From Neoscytalidium dimidiatum (taxonomy: Eukaryota > Ascomycota > Dothideomycetes > Botryosphaeriales > Botryosphaeriaceae), in NCBI GenBank assembly GCA_037367355.1, contig CM074705.1:1736001-1800000 (forward strand): DNA of 64,000 bases. Reading direction: 5' to 3'. The notes beneath the pieces are model-generated. The model had not been told where the DNA came from. It worked only from the letters and a program-made list of their open reading frames with translations, and did not search any database. Shown here piece after piece: positions 58,902 to 64,000 of this stretch. The translations under genes were made by a program, and so were the position numbers. Numbering within the stretch: position 1 is the first letter of the stretch; every line of letters starts with the position of its first letter.

Positions 58902-60770
58902 ATGGCCTTCCAGCAGCCGCAGAGGCCGCGGCCAACTCGCCCTCTCTCCTTCTCGCAGCCTGCCCAGCAGCAGCCCGCAGAGCCCGCGCCCGTATCGCCG
59001 CAACGCAAGCACTCTATCGTAGAGTCGGAGGAATGGGTCCTCTTCTCGCCTTCCGTGGATGGTCGCACACATACGACCTCGACCGAGCGGACGCCCCGCA
59101 CGGCCGGCATTTCGCAGCTGAGCGACTTCGGCTCCCTTGAGACCGCAGCAAGATCCGAAGGTGACGAAGAGCGCGACGACGATGACGATCTTACCTGCCA
59201 GCGCACAGACCCCGAAGATGAGGGCGATGCTGAGACGCTAGACAGCCTAGACGATGGCCTCCATGCGTTCCATGAGCCCTCACTAAACGCGCAACAAATC
59301 GGAGAAAGCAGTCAGACCGTCTTTCCGACCCATGACGGTCTCGGCACGTTCCCGGTGAACAGTGCCGCGGTGCAGGAACAATTATGGCAGTTCGAGAGAT
59401 ATAATGCTAGCCCCAGGAAGACGAAAGTTGCAAGGAGGAGGTCTAGCGTACAGAGAAGGTTAGATTCGCTTGAAGAGACGGAAGCATTTGAGCATGATGA
59501 AAGGCGGGAGCGGATCGAGCGGTGGCGGCTCGAGCAGAGTCGTGCTCTGCTGGAGGAAATAGAGAGGGAGACCAGGAGACGCAGGCGTATGAGTCGAGCA
59601 AGCATTGCAAAGTCGACCGCTGGTAGTGTTGTCGGGGAAAGCAGCAGGGCCACCACTCAACCTGGACCATCTGCGACTGAGGCCACCCGGCTTGGCGCTT
59701 CGAATGAAGACTCGACGGAGAGCGAATCGTTCTGGCAGCGCTTCACCCGTCGTGTCATCCGCGATCTGATGGGCATAGACGAGAATATCCTTTCTGTAAT
59801 CTTTGGTGAAGCATTACCGGCAGAGGCATCCGCCGGTCCCTCAACATCCATGGCGGACCCAAAGGACATCCTGGCTGCGGCAGCTGCTGAATCGGGAAAC
59901 AACCCATATCCTGGAGAATCTTGGGAGCACCGGTTGCTTGAGCGCATCTCGCGTGAGCTTGGCATTCTCGTCAACCAACTTTCCGAGCACCCTGGTGCAT
60001 TCACTACTTATCTACGGACGCAAGAAACCCCTACCTACGCTGGGCTCCCCTCCACCAACAATACCGCTACTCGAAGACAAAGCATTCCGGCCTCTACCCC
60101 TGGCGCCACTCCTACGTCCGCACAATCTCAGTCTATCTCCAACATCAACTTCGCCCCGACTGTTCCCCCTCAACCTACATCGTACAGCGAAGCTTCTCTG
60201 TGGGGTATCGAAGAAGAACCTGAGCCAGAGCCCGCCCCGTTCGGTCCTGCTGACGCTGCCACCCAGGCCCAGCATGAGCGCGAGTATTGGGAACGTGATC
60301 TGGACGTGAAAATGGTTTTTAATTTCCTGAAAGAGCGCTTTTCCTCCCGCCCGACGTCGCCCGTCAACGGGCGTTCTCCCAACCGGAGAGACAACGGCGA
60401 ACCGTTTCAGCCCAAAAACGCCGACAGCTCTGCCGGCAGCCAGGAACGCGCAGCCTTGATCCGCCAACACCATCCCCTCACTAGCCGCAACCTGCCCACT
60501 TCTTCGGGCCCGGGAAACTCTGAGCTCACGTCGTCACGTCCAGCCCCCAACGCGACGACGACCATCACTGTCCCCGTTCCAATGCCCGTCAGCAGGGCCA
60601 ATCTGCAGCGCTCTCGTCTGAGCAACAGGAATGCCGGTTCCAGCTGTGCAAGTCAGAGCACACGCAAGAGCAAGCGAAGTGGCAGCAGCAGGAATTATTG
60701 GGACCTCGGTGGTAGCGTTGGAAGCGGGCCTGCTGGCGCGCCCGGAGCTGCTACTTGGGGTGAGGTTTGA
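58902..60770 (+). CDS. Conserved hypothetical fungal protein, largely disordered
   Basis: Single exon, 622 aa from ATG 58902 (MAFQQPQRPRPTRPLSF). Mostly Ser/Pro/Gln-rich. Recognisable blocks are ESEEWVLFSP near residue 45, an Arg/Glu-rich coiled coil at about residues 178-232 (RRERIERWRLEQSRALLEEI), a short folded segment SFWQRFTRRVIRDLMGIDEN followed by ERISRELGILVNQLSEHPGA, and near the C-terminus EREYWERDLDVKMVFNFLKERF and NYWDLGGSVGSG, ending WGEV. The isolated hydrophobic or aromatic blocks in a disordered chain suggest a scaffold or regulatory protein. No catalytic motif or TM helix. Function unknown. Confidence 0.82.
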   Translation: MAFQQPQRPRPTRPLSFSQPAQQQPAEPAPVSPQRKHSIVESEEWVLFSPSVDGRTHTTSTERTPRTAGISQLSDFGSLETAARSEGDEERDDDDDLTCQRTDPEDEGDAETLDSLDDGLHAFHEPSLNAQQIGESSQTVFPTHDGLGTFPVNSAAVQEQLWQFERYNASPRKTKVARRRSSVQRRLDSLEETEAFEHDERRERIERWRLEQSRALLEEIERETRRRRRMSRASIAKSTAGSVVGESSRATTQPGPSATEATRLGASNEDSTESESFWQRFTRRVIRDLMGIDENILSVIFGEALPAEASAGPSTSMADPKDILAAAAAESGNNPYPGESWEHRLLERISRELGILVNQLSEHPGAFTTYLRTQETPTYAGLPSTNNTATRRQSIPASTPGATPTSAQSQSISNINFAPTVPPQPTSYSEASLWGIEEEPEPEPAPFGPADAATQAQHEREYWERDLDVKMVFNFLKERFSSRPTSPVNGRSPNRRDNGEPFQPKNADSSAGSQERAALIRQHHPLTSRNLPTSSGPGNSELTSSRPAPNATTTITVPVPMPVSRANLQRSRLSNRNAGSSCASQSTRKSKRSGSSRNYWDLGGSVGSGPAGAPGAATWGEV

Positions 60771-62774
60771 ACACATTCGTTCTTAAAGAGCAAGAGGATG
60801 CAGAGTAGATGAAGATTTTCCTGGGTGGTGATGAAGCATTTTGTTGTGTTTCTTGTTTCATTGGCAGTAACGATACCTATAGAAGGGTCGGGCGAGTAGA
60901 CATCTCTCCTCCCTTAGACGTTGGCAAAGGACTCAATGTAGGATTTACGGCAGGTTTCGTTTTCTCTCTTTGGGAGCATCAGGTTACTATTATTACATAG
61001 ATGGATGGGCAAGCGAGTTCGTTTTCGTTTCTGCTGTTATTATGTTTTCTCCTTTCCATGATATATCCTGTGGGATTCTTGACGGATTTGATTTTGAATA
61101 TCCTCGTCTCCCCTTGTACGCTTCTATTCTTCTCCTCTTTTATCCAATTTTATGGATTTGATTTTTTTTTTGTTTATATTGATTTTTACTGTTTCCCGAC
61201 CGCTGGATACCACGTGTTATGCGAATGATACATGTAGAGCATACAAATATGCATATTTTCTATTCGGATCCGCATGGGAATGGAAAGGGCTTCAATAATC
61301 ACTCCTACGTACCCACTCTGACTTTTCTCGGAGAGATTATTTGCTGAACCAAAGTCAGGGTATTTGACAGGCAAGCGTCCTTCTGGCGCTAGGAGCAAAC
61401 GTGTCGCGTGTTGAGGACGCCAACGCTTATGCACGCCGTGGCGTCATCGATCATGCCGCGCACTTGTTTAGCGTGCCAGCTGCGTGATTGTAAGGTTTGT
61501 TGCAACATCCTTGCATGTTTCGTCCAGCGTGTGGCTAAGCTTGCTGGATGGAGCTTAGTGGGGAGGTTTGCTGGGCTTTGAGGGTATGAGTACGGGATGT
61601 GGGGTGAGCGTTGCAACAACGGCTGTTGGATGAGGGTGATTCCCGTGGTTGTCTTCCCACGAAATATTTGGTGCGTTGAATGGGAACGAATCATTTTTCC
61701 GCCGTAGACATCACTATCCAGATCATGGAACCCGCTATCCACGGGTTTCGCTTGCACCCCTGCCATTGATGGGATCTTCCGCGAGCAAACTCTGAACCCA
61801 AAGATACGATGAGATTATGCAACGGCTAGGCCGGATGGGCAGCAGCTGGAGCGGCTGTGTGGACGGGAGCGTCATTAATGTCGTTGAACATTCACATCTG
61901 GATTACTGCTTCAATTCCGTGTGTGCACTGCTTGTCTGTTGATGCATCACCTTTAAACCTGAATCCATATCTACTTCTACTCATCCTCATGTTGAAAATA
62001 ATGCCCCTGATGTTTGGCCTATCAACAATAAGAAACGTCCATGTTTCTCAACATCACCCGCAGCTGTGGGTGCTCCGATCACCATCTTTGCGCCTTTTTT
62101 TTTTTTTTTCTGACGTTGAGTGTCTGGCCTTTCCGCGAGCATTGTTCTCCCCCCGTAACAGAGCACCCGTGGGTCCGTGACGCGGATTCTGGAAAACGGG
62201 AGAAACACATGCGGGGTCAAGCACCCGCGGAGAATTTCGGGTGCAGGAGGATTTTTCCCGTGCGTCGCAACCACCGTATGTGTCGCACTCTTCCCCTTCG
62301 CTGAAGCAGGTGGGGAACTTCTTGAAGCGGGCCGTGGGTAGGTAGTTGCTTCTGCGACAGACACGCGAAAACATAGAAGTATCCCCGCAAATTATTGACG
62401 TATCATCGCTACACGTCCTGCCAGCATTCAGCTGAGTGAGATGAACGGTTATCGAGACGGGACGCGAGAACCCTCAAATTTCTTATGGACTTAGTTGAGT
62501 CCCTGCGAGAGAGACGCAGTTGATTGCATTGAAGTGAACGTGTGTTGCATGCATGCCATTGTCACGCACGAGAAGCTTGAGAAAGGCCGGGCTCTCGATA
62601 ATTGAAATAGGAAGTGCAAGTGTGTGCGAGAAGTCATCCAGACGTAAACACTCTGCATATCTAGGAGCACATTAACTTATGTACCTACTCTCACGTTGAC
62701 CAACCCGCTGCTTGGTACTACCACAACTGCTGATACAATACATAGAACTTAATTGTTCAAATTATTCTCAATGA
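60771..62774. other. AT-rich intergenic region
   Basis: About 2 kb. AT-rich, with T runs near 61159-61169 and 62097-62110. Short frames only. A weak minus frame at 61987-62374 has no recognisable domain. Nothing supportable. Confidence 0.45.
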
Positions 62775-62927
62775 GCGCCGATGGTGTAATGGTTAGCATT
62801 AATGCCTTCCAATCTCGTGGTTCCAACTACAATATTCGTCAGCATTAGATTCGGGTTCGGTAAGTTTCAAAGTTCGAATTTTGAAGAGTGCAAATTCTAA
62901 CAAGTATGAAGATTCCCGATCGGCGCA
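62775..62927 (+). tRNA. tRNA-Gly (anticodon UCC) with two insertions
   Basis: Acceptor 5' strand GCGCCGA (62775-62781) pairs with TCGGCGC (62920-62926). The A box matches TGGTGTAATGG. Anticodon stem AATGC (62801-62805) pairs with GCATT (62842-62846), loop CTTCCAA with anticodon TCC at 62808-62810, which fall exactly at tRNA positions 34-36. Insertion 1 (62812-62840, 29 nt) follows position 37, the canonical eukaryotic tRNA intron site. The T stem is TCGGG (62851-62855) with CCCGA (62915-62919). The T loop TTCG/ATT is interrupted after position 57 by insertion 2 (62860-62911, 52 nt), beginning GTAAGT, containing TTCTAAC and ending AAG. Removal of both gives a 72-nt molecule (counting A73) with a full cloverleaf. 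A T6 terminator follows. It could be a functional gene or an interrupted pseudogene; the exact boundaries favour the former. Confidence 0.85.
62860..62911 (+). other. Spliceosomal-type intron within the tRNA-Gly T-loop
   Basis: A 52-nt insertion with donor GTAAGT, branch-like TTCTAAC (branch A at 62900, 11 nt before the end) and terminal AAG. Length and signals match the protein-gene introns in this window (49-108 nt typical, CTNAC branch sites). Precise removal restores GGTTCGATTCC, the T-loop and B-box. Spliceosomal processing of the tRNA is inferred, not shown. Confidence 0.6.
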
Positions 62928-62941
62928 TTCAATTAAAGATC

Positions 62942-62947
62942 TTTTTT
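62942..62947 (+). terminator. RNA polymerase III T6 terminator
   Basis: Six T residues begin 15 nt after the discriminator base of the tRNA-Gly gene, the expected Pol III stop signal. Confidence 0.7.
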
Positions 62948-63251
62948 CCATTCCGTCTCTGTATTCGAGTGTTTGAAATTTTCTTTTTTTTTTTCAAACC
63001 CCCCTATCTTTTAACCTTTAGCTAGACTCTTTGTAAGTTTTTAACATAGCTGCTGTTAAACATCTGGAACCGGCTCATTGATCCTGATGGAAAGAGTGTG
63101 TTGTTGTCCCTATCCTCGGAGACCGGCCTATCAGCAAATTTCGTCAAATGATCGAAATGACGGGGGTCTCGAAGTCCGGTGCCCTGGATCGAGCGCGAGG
63201 AGGGATTGAATCAAATAATGCGGGTCTATCATAGGTATTTTCCGACCTTAC
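62948..63251. other. Intergenic region downstream of tRNA-Gly
   Basis: About 300 bp, AT-rich at the left with a T9-type run near 62985-62994. It separates the tRNA from the 3' end of the minus-strand gene at the edge. Nothing recognised. Confidence 0.45.
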
Positions 63252-64000
63252 CTAGCAAAGTACCTTGAATACCGGCTTTCCGCAGACGATGTTAGCCGGA
63301 CCTGGCACCGGCTGAGCATTGAGAAGCTCTGGAAGGCCGTCAACACAATCAACGCCGCCGACAGCCTTTGTATTCCGCTTGATCTTACGCTCCCGTGAGC
63401 GCTCCAGTTCCTTATTCACGTAGCCCTTCCAATCAGTTTCAAACCACCCATCTTCGACCTTCAGGCGCTTGTATTGGGGACCGGAAAGATTCTGAGCTGC
63501 TAACTAATGTGACGCTCCCAACTCTTTCCACTTGGTATATTTCGTCGAGTTCTTGCAATAGAGGCACGATCAGCCCATTGATGAATCTTGTTGGTGTTGT
63601 AATTTCATGCGACGCTCCCAACGGAGTTTGTGTAAATAGAAGGTCCCCTCCAAATGGCGGTTAAGGCTCGCTTGGCTGGCCCAAACCTTAGTCCTGTTCT
63701 TCTCAGATACCGTCTCATCTTTTGCGCACGTTGGACAAGTTGTATGACTCTTACTCCAGGGTCCACTGTAGCCTGTGAGAGCGTTACTGATAACATTCTG
63801 CATGAACAAGGTAGCAAAGTTTTTGGATGAAAAGCTGGACGGGATTATCTATATCGCAGCAATCATGATCCAAAAGCATGACGTGAACCTAAGCTTACGT
63901 GGTCATCCTGATCCCCAGTAGACTCCTCTTCTGGGTGAAGAAGGAGGACACCCCAAATATCACTACGGCGAGCGCTGTCCACGATGTCTTCGTAACCATC
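63252..64000 (-). CDS. Unidentified spliced gene, 3' part, running off the right edge
   Basis: Minus-strand coding-like segments: 64000-63899 encodes GYEDIVDSARRSDIWGVLLL then HPEEESTGDQDDH, ending at a GTAAGC donor. An ATGCAG acceptor at 63798 opens 63797 onward with GYSGPWSKSHTTCPTCAKDE and ASLNRHLEGTFYLHK; this frame stops at 63570. A further open stretch of about 85 codons down to a TAG at 63254-63252 reads YKRLKVEDGWFETDWKGYVN then KELERSRERKIKRN and VDGLPELLNAQPVPGPANIV; it follows a TTAGCAG acceptor-like site, so another intron is likely. CPTC and nearby His suggest a zinc-binding element. No family assigned; a decayed copy is possible because of the intervening stops. Confidence 0.4.

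Overview
The window looks like a nuclear contig from a filamentous ascomycete (Pezizomycotina; possibly Dothideomycetes, but I cannot fix the class). The reasons are compact genes with mostly 49-108 nt introns using GT..AG ends and CTNAC branch sites, single-copy eukaryotic housekeeping genes, and fungal-specific families: a Zn2Cys6 regulator, a CorA-like membrane protein, a DUF3445 protein, a Vps62-like protein, a delta-8 sphingolipid desaturase and a GPI-anchored wall or secreted protein. No transposon ORFs, CRISPR arrays or bacterial operon features were seen.

Layout. 0-14.6 kb is gene-dense: RPA135 (-), ARL8 (+), IMP3 (+), a CorA-like membrane protein (+), the WDR5/SWD3 WD40 protein (-) and the ISC1-type phospholipase C (+). 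14.6-20.8 kb is a convergent interval of about 6 kb with no recognisable gene. 20.8-24.4 kb is a seven-exon Zn2Cys6 transcription factor (-), followed by a GC-rich, repeat-laden non-coding stretch to 28.9 kb. 28.9-33.1 kb holds a cytochrome P450 (+) and cytosolic TyrRS (+). 35.7-41.97 kb holds phosphopentomutase/PGM (-), delta-8 sphingolipid desaturase (+) and a DUF3445 haem oxidoreductase (-). 42.4-46.6 kb holds the divergent pair ALG9 (-) and NAF1 (+). 48.5-55.5 kb holds a GPI-anchored protein (+), a TFIIIC triple-barrel subunit (-) and a Vps62-like protein (+). 58.9-60.8 kb is a conserved protein of unknown function (+). The right end is AT-richer and carries a tRNA-Gly gene and the 3' part of an unidentified spliced gene (-).

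Functional themes, without operons: ribosome and RNA biogenesis (RPA135, IMP3, NAF1, TFIIIC subunit, TyrRS, tRNA-Gly), sphingolipid metabolism (ISC1, delta-8 desaturase) and glycoprotein or secretory functions (ALG9, ARL8, Vps62-like, GPI protein). Several housekeeping genes sit in divergent pairs with short shared promoters of about 200-750 bp.

The most unusual observation is the tRNA-Gly(UCC) gene at 62775-62927. It becomes a perfect cloverleaf only after removing two insertions: a 29-nt anticodon-loop intron, and a 52-nt insertion inside the T-loop that has the hallmarks of a spliceosomal intron (GTAAGT, TTCTAAC, AG). The second insertion also splits the internal B-box promoter.
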